Assembly: GCF_000986785.1 (NCBI RefSeq)
Contig: NZ_LAYY01000014.1
Span: 62,001-126,000, forward strand
DNA from: Mesobacillus campisalis
GTDB taxonomy: Bacteria > Bacillota > Bacilli > Bacillales > Cytobacillaceae
Direction of reading: 5' to 3'
DNA: 64,000 nt
A model generated the notes under the pieces. That model saw only the letters and a list, made by a program, of their open reading frames with translations. It searched no databases and was not told the DNA's origin. The position numbers were made by a program, and so were the translations under genes. Positions 44,780 through 52,683 of this stretch are shown here, one piece after another. How positions within the stretch are numbered: position 1 is the first letter of the stretch; every line of letters starts with the position of its first letter.

Positions 44780-45786
44780 GCTAACGCCTCCCACTTAATT
44801 TTTTCTTTGCTCGCTGATGACATCCGGATGGCATCAATGATTTGTATGGAAATCAGTGCATCTTTGGCATGGACATAGTCATCAGAATCATTTTCTATAC
44901 AGGAATAGAAGTGGTTGATTAACTTCGCATGGCTTGCTCCATAGTAAAATTTGCTCCCCGGAAGCTTTGTATCTTCCATGATTTCTTCCTTTTTGCCATC
45001 GTCGTTTACTTTTGTCAGGATACTGTCTTTAATGGTGAATTTCCCTTTTTCAAAAACGGCCTGGAGCTCGACACTCGAATTGACACCATTGGCATTTGTC
45101 GCATAAAACAAACCAGTTGCGCCGTTTTTAAAGGTAATATGTGCTGTTGCGGTGTCTTCAACCTCAATCCCATAATCCAATAACTGATCAATCGATCCGC
45201 GAAGTGAATCAATTTCTCCACCAAGTAATTGGATTAAGTCCAGTGTATGAAGTGCCTGATTGATCATCACACCTCCGCCGGCTGTTGCCATCTTCCCGCG
45301 CCATGGCTTTACGTCATAATAAGCCTTTGGGCGGTGCCAGGCCACCAGTCCTTTGACTCCAACCAGATTGCCGTATTCTCCACTCGCCGCCAATTCTTGC
45401 AGAGTCTCAAATGTCTCATTATATCGATTTTGGTGACAGACACCTATTTTTATATCAGAATGGTTTTCTTCCAGCTTCACGAGTTCCAAAGCCTCTTTTG
45501 TATTTAACCCAAGCGGCTTTTCCAGGAATACATGGACTCCTTTTTCGACACATGCTTTTGTAACTGGATAATGCAGATGGTGCGGCAGACAATTATGAAC
45601 ACAGTCCAGCGCTTCGTTTTCCAGCATTTTTTCATAGCTGGTATAAAAGGGCACCCCCGGTACACGGTCCGTTAATGTTTCATCGATATCACATACAGCC
45701 ACTAATTCAACATTCGGGTTTGCTTGTATAGCAGGTATATGAATATTGGAAATATCCCCTAATCCAATCACCGCTGCTCTTAGCAT
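44776..45786 (-). CDS. Gfo/Idh/MocA-family oxidoreductase
   Basis: 336 aa. N-terminal Rossmann fold (AVIGLGDISNIHIPAIQ), LPHHLHYPVTKACVEKGVHVFLEKPLGLNTKEA with the EKP catalytic Lys, and GGGVMINQALHTLDLIQLLGG with the catalytic His. NAD(P)-dependent sugar or inositol dehydrogenase. A hairpin without a U run separates it from the oxidoreductase upstream. It is translationally coupled to the TIM-barrel gene behind it. Confidence 0.9.
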   Translation of the reverse strand: MLRAAVIGLGDISNIHIPAIQANPNVELVAVCDIDETLTDRVPGVPFYTSYEKMLENEALDCVHNCLPHHLHYPVTKACVEKGVHVFLEKPLGLNTKEALELVKLEENHSDIKIGVCHQNRYNETFETLQELAASGEYGNLVGVKGLVAWHRPKAYYDVKPWRGKMATAGGGVMINQALHTLDLIQLLGGEIDSLRGSIDQLLDYGIEVEDTATAHITFKNGATGLFYATNANGVNSSVELQAVFEKGKFTIKDSILTKVNDDGKKEEIMEDTKLPGSKFYYGASHAKLINHFYSCIENDSDDYVHAKDALISIQIIDAIRMSSASKEKIKWEALA

Positions 45787-45812
45787 AATCCCATCTCCTT
45801 TAGATGAGGCAA

Positions 45813-45858
45813 GAGGCCTGTCCTACCTGTCCATTACAATAGTCAGGCGACAGGCCTC
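45813..45858 (-). other. Intercistronic hairpin between the two oxidoreductase genes
   Basis: GAGGCCTGTC (45813-45822) pairs perfectly with GACAGGCCTC (45849-45858) around a 26-base loop. No T run follows on either strand, so it looks like an RNA stability or processing element rather than a terminator. Confidence 0.5.
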
Positions 45859-45881
45859 CAATTAAGGCCTCACAATGTATA

Positions 45882-47039
45882 TTATTTAATAGGATTCTTT
45901 TTTTCTTCTTCTATTTTTTTGTTCAATTCAGCCAGGAATAGTTCCTCATCGATTGGCAGCTCCACTTCTTTTCCAAGCCAGCTTGAAAGATGGATCGCAT
46001 TTGCCAGGGCCACGCCATGGATGCCGTCACTTCCTGGTGCGATTAAAGGAGTTCCGTCCAAAATGTTTGCCGCGAAGTTTTCGAGAACGGAAATATGCTG
46101 GGCACCCCATACACTTTCAAATTCGATGACTTCTTCTGTATAGATATCGGATGTGTCTCCACCCATGAAAAGGTTCATAATATCCATCATGTTCATCGTT
46201 TTGTTCATTTCTGGTTCAGGCTTCACAAGACGCTTAATGGTGATTTTCTTGCTGTCATCAACGATGATCTTTCCGTTGTCACCCATGATTTCCAAGCGGT
46301 CAGTACCGACAACATCATGAGTCGCGGTAATAAACACACCTGTCGCTCCATTGCCATAATCAAGCATTGCTGTCACTTCATCTTCTACCGCGATATTTCT
46401 TTGGAAGCCGTACTTAACATTGGAGTAAACCTTTTTAGGCATTCCGCAAATCCATTGAAGCAGGTCGATTTGGTGTGGCGCCTGATTGACGAGGACACCG
46501 CCTCCCTCACCTTCCCAGGTAGCTCTCCATGCGCTTTGGTCATAATATCCTTGCGGTCTCCACCATGTTGTAATGATCCAGTTTGTTCTGCGGATTTTCC
46601 CGATTTCCCCATTATCGATCATTTCTTTTAGTTTTTGGTAAAGCGGGTTGGTACGCTGATTGAAAAACACGCCATATGTTAATTCTGGTTTTGTAGCAGC
46701 AAAGTCGTTTAATTCTTTCACCTGCTTTGTGTAAACACCAGCCGGTTTTTCAAGCAGTACATGAACATCCCTTTTTAATGCTTCGATTCCCATTTCAGGA
46801 TGGAGATAGTGGGGAACGGTTGTGACGACTGCGTCCACATTGCCGCTTTCAAGCATCTCAATATAATTGTCGTAGAATGGCACGTCAGGATATTTTTCCG
46901 CACACATTTCTTTCTTCGCCGGGTCGATGTCGCAAATCGCCCCAATCACCATGTTTTTCACTTTGCCTTCCGAGATGAATCCAGCATATGTTCCACCTTG
47001 TGCTCCAATACCGATAATTCCCAGTCTAACTTGGTTCAT
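45882..47039 (-). CDS. Gfo/Idh/MocA-family oxidoreductase
   Basis: 385 aa. GIIGIGAQGGTYAGFISEGK is the cofactor fold; VPHYLHPEMGIEALKRDVHVLLEKPAGVYTKQV holds the catalytic Lys; GEGGGVLVNQAPHQIDLLQWICG holds the catalytic His. It lies 2 bases after the upstream TIM-barrel gene, so the pair is cotranscribed. Together with the second oxidoreductase/TIM-barrel pair it suggests an oxidation-isomerisation route for a sugar or glycoside; no substrate can be assigned. Confidence 0.9.
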   Translation of the reverse strand: MNQVRLGIIGIGAQGGTYAGFISEGKVKNMVIGAICDIDPAKKEMCAEKYPDVPFYDNYIEMLESGNVDAVVTTVPHYLHPEMGIEALKRDVHVLLEKPAGVYTKQVKELNDFAATKPELTYGVFFNQRTNPLYQKLKEMIDNGEIGKIRRTNWIITTWWRPQGYYDQSAWRATWEGEGGGVLVNQAPHQIDLLQWICGMPKKVYSNVKYGFQRNIAVEDEVTAMLDYGNGATGVFITATHDVVGTDRLEIMGDNGKIIVDDSKKITIKRLVKPEPEMNKTMNMMDIMNLFMGGDTSDIYTEEVIEFESVWGAQHISVLENFAANILDGTPLIAPGSDGIHGVALANAIHLSSWLGKEVELPIDEELFLAELNKKIEEEKKNPIK

Positions 47040-47041
47040 TA

Positions 47042-47929
47042 TTATTTCTCCTCACTTTCAATTTTTTCTAAAATATCCAATAAAGCCTCATACTGAAGTT
47101 TGTATGCACTTTCTCCATCAAGCCCTTTATTATCTTTGATTACTTCACTTGCATCTTCGAGTTCTAAATCTTTCAAAGAGTCGAATAAAACTAAATGAGG
47201 TTCAAGTGTCAAAAATCCTTTGTAGCCGCTTTTGATAAACTGTGCAAGAAGTTCAGGGATCTTGCCTTCCCCAGTGCCGCAGACAACATTCTGGCTGTCC
47301 GTTGAAACGGCATCCTTGATGTGGATGTAGACAATTTCTTCTCTCAACAAATCATAGCAAGCTTGTGTATCCTCGCCACACTGGACAAAGTTTGCGAAAT
47401 CAAAGATTCCTTTAAAAGATGGCGAGGCCACTTCTGTCAGGATTTCATGGCAGCGGCGGCCAATGTCTCCGAAAATATCCTTTTCATTTTCGTGGACTAA
47501 GATAACATTGTATTGCCCAGCGATTTCCGCAAATTGCTTCAGCTTGTCAATGACCTCTTCCTTGTAGGAATCCGCCTCCTCCCCCTTTGGGATATAAAAG
47601 CTAAAGATCCTGATATACTGGCAATCTAATAGATTCGCAATTTGGCAAAGCGTGTCCAGCATTTTCTTTTGCTTTTCAAAACCTTCCTGGTCATTGATAA
47701 ACACTTTTCCAATAGGGGAGCCAATGGAAGAAACCTTAACACCGGCCTTTTGAAGACGCGGAAGCACTTCCTCTTTTACTTCCTCAACCGAGAAATCCCC
47801 AATATTCTTACCATCAATTCCTCTTAAGGAGATGTATTCCATGCCTAATCTAGAGACAACTTCAAGCTGTGTATTAAAGTCCGATGAAATCTCATCAGAA
47901 AAACCGGAAATGTGAAGATCCTGGTTCAT
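47042..47929 (-). CDS. Sugar phosphate isomerase/epimerase (TIM barrel)
   Basis: 295 aa from ATG 47929 (AAGGAGG 10-11 bases upstream); the frame is open far upstream inside the AraC gene. ISGFSDEISSDFNTQLEVVSRLGMEYISLRGIDGKNI, VKVSSIGSPIGK, YIRIFSFYIPKGEE, VILVHENEKDIFGD, FDFANFVQCGED, VYIHIKDAV and FLTLEPHL give the metal-binding barrel of inosose isomerase/dehydratase-like proteins. It lies 16 bases after the AraC regulator. Confidence 0.87.
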   Translation of the reverse strand: MNQDLHISGFSDEISSDFNTQLEVVSRLGMEYISLRGIDGKNIGDFSVEEVKEEVLPRLQKAGVKVSSIGSPIGKVFINDQEGFEKQKKMLDTLCQIANLLDCQYIRIFSFYIPKGEEADSYKEEVIDKLKQFAEIAGQYNVILVHENEKDIFGDIGRRCHEILTEVASPSFKGIFDFANFVQCGEDTQACYDLLREEIVYIHIKDAVSTDSQNVVCGTGEGKIPELLAQFIKSGYKGFLTLEPHLVLFDSLKDLELEDASEVIKDNKGLDGESAYKLQYEALLDILEKIESEEK

Positions 47930-47945
47930 CTTAATCAAATCCTCC

Positions 47946-48797
47946 TTATTCATATACTTTAATTCGTGATTGCCGGTATTCTTTTGCAGTAACACCGACT
48001 TTCTCACGAAAATAGCGGCTAAAATGCGAAACGCTTTCAAAACCACATTCATGGGCAATCTCTTTCAGTGGTTTATCCGGCTCAATTTCCAGTAAATACT
48101 TTACCTGGTTCAAACGGCATCCCATCACATATTCCATAATCGTAAAGCCCGTCATTTCCTTAAAAACATGTGCTGCATAGGACTTGCTGAGATTAAGGGC
48201 TTCTGCAATGGATTGGATACTTAACTTATTCATGTAATTTTTTTGAATATACTCTGCAATGTTTTCAGCATGCTCTGCCTTGTCCACTTTTTTACCGGTC
48301 ATTTTTATTGAGTGCTGCTGACCTAGGCGATGAACTATAATCAATACTTGCAGAAGCAAAACTTTCATTTCCGTGATGGAATGCTGATTTTTTTTCGGTG
48401 ACGTCCTTTTCAGTTCAGCAAGCCGGCTGACAACGGTTTCCAAATACTTCAGCTCTGGGTTTTCTTTCGTTCTTATCAAACAATGATGGAGCTTTTCAAA
48501 CGCTTCCAGCAGATACATACTTCCCATTCCAGCCAGGATGTCTTTTATCCAGTGTGGGGAAAAGTGAATATGACTGCGAACATAATCACTGTTTTTTTCG
48601 ATATTTGGTTTGTGAAGCGTTTTCCCATCCAGCAATAAAATATCGCCTGGCTCCAGATCATAAATATGGTTATGGACGATGTATCTGCAGGATCCGCCAT
48701 GGAAAATGTATATTTCATATTCCTGATGGGAATGGAACTCCGAAACATATTCGATCAGGCCGTGCAATCGATAGTTAACCAATAATGTTTCATCCAA
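47946..48797 (-). CDS. AraC-family transcriptional regulator
   Basis: 283 aa from TTG 48797 (AAGGGTGA 8 bases upstream). N-terminal cupin (EFHSHQEYEIYIFHGG...LEPGDILLLDGKTLH) for ligand sensing; C-terminal double helix-turn-helix (LSIQSIAEALNLSKSYAAHVFKEMTGFTIMEYVMGCRLNQVKYLLE and LKEIAHECGFESVSHFSRYFREKVGVTAKEYR). First gene of the AraC-TIM barrel-Gfo/Idh-Gfo/Idh-TIM barrel operon, which it probably activates. Confidence 0.92.
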   Translation of the reverse strand: MDETLLVNYRLHGLIEYVSEFHSHQEYEIYIFHGGSCRYIVHNHIYDLEPGDILLLDGKTLHKPNIEKNSDYVRSHIHFSPHWIKDILAGMGSMYLLEAFEKLHHCLIRTKENPELKYLETVVSRLAELKRTSPKKNQHSITEMKVLLLQVLIIVHRLGQQHSIKMTGKKVDKAEHAENIAEYIQKNYMNKLSIQSIAEALNLSKSYAAHVFKEMTGFTIMEYVMGCRLNQVKYLLEIEPDKPLKEIAHECGFESVSHFSRYFREKVGVTAKEYRQSRIKVYE

Positions 48798-48936
48798 GTG
48801 AAAATCACCCTTTCAATGAAACTACCTACATTTTAGATGAATAAATAGCAAAATTCATTACCTGTCACTGCCGTCTTTTCTACCAAAATGTTCTGAGAGT
48901 GCTTTTTTTACCAGACAGTCAGATAATCCTATGTAT

Positions 48937-48964
48937 AAAAAAAGGGATATCGCTATCCCTTTTT
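48937..48964 (-). terminator. Intrinsic terminator of the GPH transporter gene
   Basis: AAAAAGGGATA and TATCCCTTTTT (48939-48949, 48954-48964) around a 4-base loop with T runs, 12 bases past the stop. Confidence 0.85.
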
Positions 48965-48976
48965 CCAACAATACCA

Positions 48977-50476
48977 TTACTTTTCCCCTGATGCGCCCGG
49001 AAGTGTGATTTGATTCTTTTCAACAAGTACGTTTTTAACTTCAGCAATTTCAGCCTGAATTTGGGCCATGTACTTATCATCCAATTTGTAGAATTTCATT
49101 GCGATCAGCGATGCAATCCAGCCAAGCATCGGAACTCCGATATGGAAAAATAATGCAAGAGCAAAGATTCCGGTTGTCAATGGTGTATCCACTTCCGGGA
49201 ACACCGTGGTGAAGCCGATTCCAGCAAGCATCAATCCGACAATGGTGGACGCTAAAGATGAGATTAGCTTATCGACAAAGGAGAAGATGGTTCCAATCAT
49301 GCCTGGTACATATCTTCCGGTAATATGTGTTTCATAGTCGGAGGTGTCTGCTATCATCGGAATGACCAAATTTCCTGTCAAGCCCATAAAAGCATATCCT
49401 CCTGTGTAGAAAACCAAAAACGCAATTGTTGCAAAGCCCATATTGGATAAAGAAATGGAGGTTGGATCATTAATCACCAGGAATAAAACCAGCAGCAGGG
49501 TAAATGAAATCAATGCACCCCAGGTCGCTCCAACAAATGTTCTTTTCAATCCTTTATTACGGGCAATTCCTACACCAATATACGTTAAAATTAATGTTGG
49601 AATAATGGTAATCATTGAAACAGTTCCACTTAGAGCATAATCACCAATCAAAATTCCAAAAAACATCACAGGAACAACAGGTTGTCTTAAAACTTGGCCT
49701 GCGAGCTTATCGGTAGCAGCCGCGATGACCAGCATTTGCAATGGGCGATTCCTTTTAATGACTGGCCAGTAATCACGGAACGTCGTTTTGACGGATTTTT
49801 CAGCAAAACCAAAGTATTCGGTACGGTCTTTTTCCCATAGTGCAATCACAGCAAGAACGGTAAAAATGGCCCCTGCGATAATGACAACGGTATTAAACTC
49901 TGTGAAGAACCCTTGGTTAAAGCCGCCATGTTTCGGCTGCAAGTATGAAGCAATATAAAACTGTCCGCCTACAAATAAAATCGTATTATATGTTGCATCA
50001 AACGCCGAGAACACCGGACGCTGTTTTGGATCATTGGTCAAAACGGTCTGGGCCGCTTTTGTCACAGCCGTCTGAAAAGTGTAACCGATAATATGGATCC
50101 CATAGACTATGATAAAGAATGGAAGGCGCATTCCTTCTGGCACCAGGTGGGTCAGGTTGAAAAGTGCCAGGACCGTTATGATTAAAATGATATTTCCCAA
50201 AACCATATACGGCCTGAACTTGCCAAACTTCGTATTGGTTTTATCAATCACATAACCGATAATTGGATCGGTAATCCCATCAAATAGCCTCATTGCGGTC
50301 AATATATAACTAATAGCGACTACCGCAACTCCTGCTATGCCTGTGGCATAATAAGAAATAAAACCCATCGCGAACATATACAAGTTTGTTGCCGTATTGT
50401 TCAATGCGAAAAATCCAATTTGCCACATTTTAGACCGATTTACAAATTCATTTTGGTTCGCTTTTGCTGCAGCCAT
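48977..50476 (-). CDS. Glycoside-pentoside-hexuronide (GPH) sugar transporter
   Basis: 499 aa, about 12 membrane helices. MFS_2/GPH hallmarks: AMRLFDGITDPIIGYVIDKTNTKFGKFRPYMVLGN in loop 2-3, TNDPKQRPVFSAFDATYN, IPMIADTSDYETHITGRYVPGMIGTIFSFVDKL. It imports sugars or uronides with Na+ or H+. AGGAGGGG precedes ATG 50476. Upstream are a cre-like site and a copy of the uxaC-type operator, so hexuronides are the likely substrate. Confidence 0.9.
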   Translation of the reverse strand: MAAAKANQNEFVNRSKMWQIGFFALNNTATNLYMFAMGFISYYATGIAGVAVVAISYILTAMRLFDGITDPIIGYVIDKTNTKFGKFRPYMVLGNIILIITVLALFNLTHLVPEGMRLPFFIIVYGIHIIGYTFQTAVTKAAQTVLTNDPKQRPVFSAFDATYNTILFVGGQFYIASYLQPKHGGFNQGFFTEFNTVVIIAGAIFTVLAVIALWEKDRTEYFGFAEKSVKTTFRDYWPVIKRNRPLQMLVIAAATDKLAGQVLRQPVVPVMFFGILIGDYALSGTVSMITIIPTLILTYIGVGIARNKGLKRTFVGATWGALISFTLLLVLFLVINDPTSISLSNMGFATIAFLVFYTGGYAFMGLTGNLVIPMIADTSDYETHITGRYVPGMIGTIFSFVDKLISSLASTIVGLMLAGIGFTTVFPEVDTPLTTGIFALALFFHIGVPMLGWIASLIAMKFYKLDDKYMAQIQAEIAEVKNVLVEKNQITLPGASGEK

Positions 50477-50593
50477 TCAATTCCCCTCCTGTTGAAACTG
50501 CTTACATCTTCTTGTAAAAAAATTCACCTATCCGTTTCTCTTGTTCCACCTGTTCATATCTTGGCTTTTATAGTCTCTACTTATTAGGCCTAA

Positions 50594-50607
50594 TTACAAC
50601 GCTTTCA
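50594..50607. promoter_or_regulatory. cre-like CcpA site upstream of the GPH transporter
   Basis: On the minus strand TGAAAGCGTTGTAA matches the cre consensus at 13 of 14 positions, about 118 bases before the start codon. Confidence 0.55.
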
Positions 50608-50617
50608 TTTTTGGTAA

Positions 50618-50642
50618 TTAATTTGTTTACTTTACAAATTAA
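50618..50642. promoter_or_regulatory. Palindromic operator upstream of the GPH transporter
   Basis: TTAATTTGTTTA, one base, TTTACAAATTAA; ten of twelve paired positions are symmetric. Same layout as the uxaC site. Confidence 0.65.
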
Positions 50643-50885
50643 AGATATCATCATGATTTCCTTACGTCAACAATTTGCAATCGTTATGTTTTCAGGAAAT
50701 AACTGGGGTAACAGAGGGGTAGTTACAGACTCTTGCAGGCAGGCACCGTTTAACAACGAAAAAGAATACTTAGGAGAGCTCGTCTCTATATAGGAAATGG
50801 TGAAATCATTAGAAAAAAAGAGTTGCTTGCGTTTTCATGCAGGATGTTTCCGTTTTCCTGGCCGATGTTCCCGTTTTCACCACCA
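50643..50885. other. Intergenic stretch with no recognised gene
   Basis: Between the GPH-side operator and the promoter of the 56-codon gene I see no frame with a ribosome site and no strong hairpin. Confidence 0.5.
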
Positions 50886-50914
50886 TTGTTAAAATATGAC
50901 TTCCCTGCCATAAT
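50886..50914 (+). promoter_or_regulatory. Sigma-A-like promoter of the 56-codon gene
   Basis: TTGTTA, a 17-base spacer, and CATAAT, 33 bases before the start codon. Confidence 0.5.
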
Positions 50915-50946
50915 AAAAGTAACAATTGGAAGGGAGATAAAGCACT

Positions 50947-51117
50947 ATGATGAAAAAATTCATTGTATCGTTTAAAGAAGGCTTGCTTATGTACTCAAAC
51001 TCGCAATATGGAGATGTAAACTGGCAAGCGAAAAGAAATGAGATGGTCTTCGCAGAAAGCAAACCTGCCAACAAAAAGAATGTATGTGCAACAAAAAAAC
51101 TATATATGGCCAACTAA
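50947..51117 (+). CDS. Small basic hypothetical protein (56 aa)
   Basis: Tandem ATG codons (50947, 50950) follow GGGAGA. The product (MMKKFIVSFKEGLLMYSNSQYGDVNWQ...) is Lys-rich with a single Cys near the end; no signal or membrane helix is clear. It has its own promoter and an immediately adjacent terminator, which support a real gene. No family recognised. Confidence 0.55.
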   Translation: MMKKFIVSFKEGLLMYSNSQYGDVNWQAKRNEMVFAESKPANKKNVCATKKLYMAN

Positions 51118-51150
51118 CCGATTCTCTCAATACATGGAAAATCGGTTTTT
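51117..51150 (+). terminator. Intrinsic terminator of the 56-codon gene
   Basis: ACCGATT (51117-51123) pairs with AATCGGT (51140-51146), followed by a T run. It starts inside the stop codon. Confidence 0.75.
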
Positions 51151-51207
51151 TTATTTTTTAGTATCTTTTATTCAAACAGAAACTATTGGAAAATCCCTCC
51201 TAAAGGT

Positions 51208-51253
51208 TTGACAAGTTAACAAAACGGTCGATACTATGGTATTACCATCGTAT
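51208..51253 (+). promoter_or_regulatory. Promoter with overlapping palindromic operator for the MFS gene
   Basis: TTGACA (51208-51213), 18 bases, TACTAT (51232-51237). An inverted repeat ATACTATGGTA / TACCATCGTAT (51231-51241 and 51243-51253, one mismatch) covers the -10, a classic repressor arrangement. Confidence 0.6.
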
Positions 51254-51336
51254 TTCCGACTATTAAAATAGGAATATATTCTATCCATACTTTGTGTATT
51301 TCGCAATTAACTATAATAGATTGGGGTTTTTTAACT

Positions 51337-52551
51337 GTGAAGAGTGAGTATAAAGAAGCGGTTTGGACAAAAGATTTTATTATGCTTTCATCAGCCAGCT
51401 TCTTCTTGGCGATGGTTTTTTATCTGTTGATGGTCACCATTGCGGTCTATTCAGTGGAAACCTTTAATGCTTCAACTGGCCAAGCCGGCGTTGCTTCGGG
51501 GATTTTTATCGTTGGTGTCCTTATTGGCCGATTGTATATTGGGCGTAAATATAATGACTATAATACGAAGCTCATTCTTGTGATTAGCGGAATCGCAATA
51601 GTAGCCAGCATTTTACTTTACTTTATTCAATGGAATATTTCATTTTTATTTTTAACCCGGCTGATCCATGGAATAACCTTTGGGGTTGCGGCTAACACTC
51701 TGGCCGCCATTATTGCTGTCGTGCTGCCTCCTTCCCGAAGAGGAGAAGGAATCGGCTATTTTACAATGAGCATGACCTTGGCTGCCGCCATCGGTCCGTT
51801 CATCGGCGTTTTGATGTCCAAAACGGCAAACCACTTTCCGATTTTCTCTCTATGTCTCTTCCTTGGCCTAATATCGCTCGTCTTCATATTATTCTCAAAC
51901 ATTCCGTCACTTAAGGTAAAGAAAAAGCCTGGTATTCAAAAAATCAGCTGGACACAGTTCCTAGAACCAAACGCGATACCGATTTCCATCGTCATTATGG
52001 GTATTTCCTTTTGTTACGGAAGTGTCCTATCCTTTATTAATCTTTATGCTTCCGAAGTTCATTTAGTGGAAGCTGCCAGTTTCTTTTTCCTCGTTTATGC
52101 CCTTGCCATTCTTTTCTCACGGCCGATCACTGGCAAATTAGTCGATTCCAAAGGCGCTAATTTTGTTATGTATCCATGTATCGTCTTGCTGGCAGCCGGG
52201 ATGTTCGTATTAAGCATAGCCAGCACAAGCTTCTTATTATTATTGGCAGCAGGCCTCATTGGAATAGGTTACGGAAATATCCAATCCACCCTCCAAGTCG
52301 TAGCCGTTAAAACGGCACCGCCAGGACAGATTGGTTTAGCGACATCTACCTATTATATCGGGATGGATGCAGCAAACGGAGTCAGCCCAGCTGTTTTGGG
52401 GCTCATTATACCGTTCCTCGGCTTTGGGCAGATGTACCTGTCATTAGCTGTTTTCGCGATGCTGATGGCTGTTCTCTATTATTTTGTGTATGGCCGCAAA
52501 GAATCTTTATTTCTGGCTGACGTGAACAATGAAGCAACTGTGGATCGTTAA
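51337..52551 (+). CDS. MFS transporter (drug/metabolite exporter type)
   Basis: 404 aa from GTG 51337, chosen because upstream residues do not look like a transporter N-terminus; the ribosome site is weak. Twelve hydrophobic helices; motif A-like GVLIGRLYIGRKYNDYNTKLI in loop 2-3 and GRRGEG-like SRRGEGIGYFTMSMTLAAAIGPFIGV in helix 5, a pattern of YwoG/YfkF-type exporters. Substrate unknown. The operator in its promoter implies induction through a TetR- or MarR-like repressor not in the window. Confidence 0.85.
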   Translation: MKSEYKEAVWTKDFIMLSSASFFLAMVFYLLMVTIAVYSVETFNASTGQAGVASGIFIVGVLIGRLYIGRKYNDYNTKLILVISGIAIVASILLYFIQWNISFLFLTRLIHGITFGVAANTLAAIIAVVLPPSRRGEGIGYFTMSMTLAAAIGPFIGVLMSKTANHFPIFSLCLFLGLISLVFILFSNIPSLKVKKKPGIQKISWTQFLEPNAIPISIVIMGISFCYGSVLSFINLYASEVHLVEAASFFFLVYALAILFSRPITGKLVDSKGANFVMYPCIVLLAAGMFVLSIASTSFLLLLAAGLIGIGYGNIQSTLQVVAVKTAPPGQIGLATSTYYIGMDAANGVSPAVLGLIIPFLGFGQMYLSLAVFAMLMAVLYYFVYGRKESLFLADVNNEATVDR

Positions 52552-52629
52552 TGGGGTAGTATAAAACTTATGAAGGCATTGCGTCCGAAGGAAACCTTAT
52601 TGTTTTCCGTACTTTTTTTGTGCACACAA

Positions 52630-52661
52630 AGGTGAGCAATAATCTGAATTATCGCTCACCT
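52630..52661 (-). terminator. Hairpin after the antiporter gene
   Basis: AGGTGAGC (52630-52637) and GCTCACCT (52654-52661) enclose a further ATAAT/ATTAT pairing. The T run on the minus strand is only three bases, so it is a weak terminator candidate. Confidence 0.5.
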
Positions 52662-52683
52662 AACCATAAGATTTAAAACGAAA

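Noticed and set aside
46095-46631. 178-codon open frame on the plus strand
   Set aside because: Antisense to an intact Gfo/Idh gene whose motifs are clear; no homology recognised.
50889-51113. 74-codon open frame on the minus strand
   Set aside because: It opposes the 56-codon gene, which has promoter, ribosome site and terminator; the minus frame has none of these.
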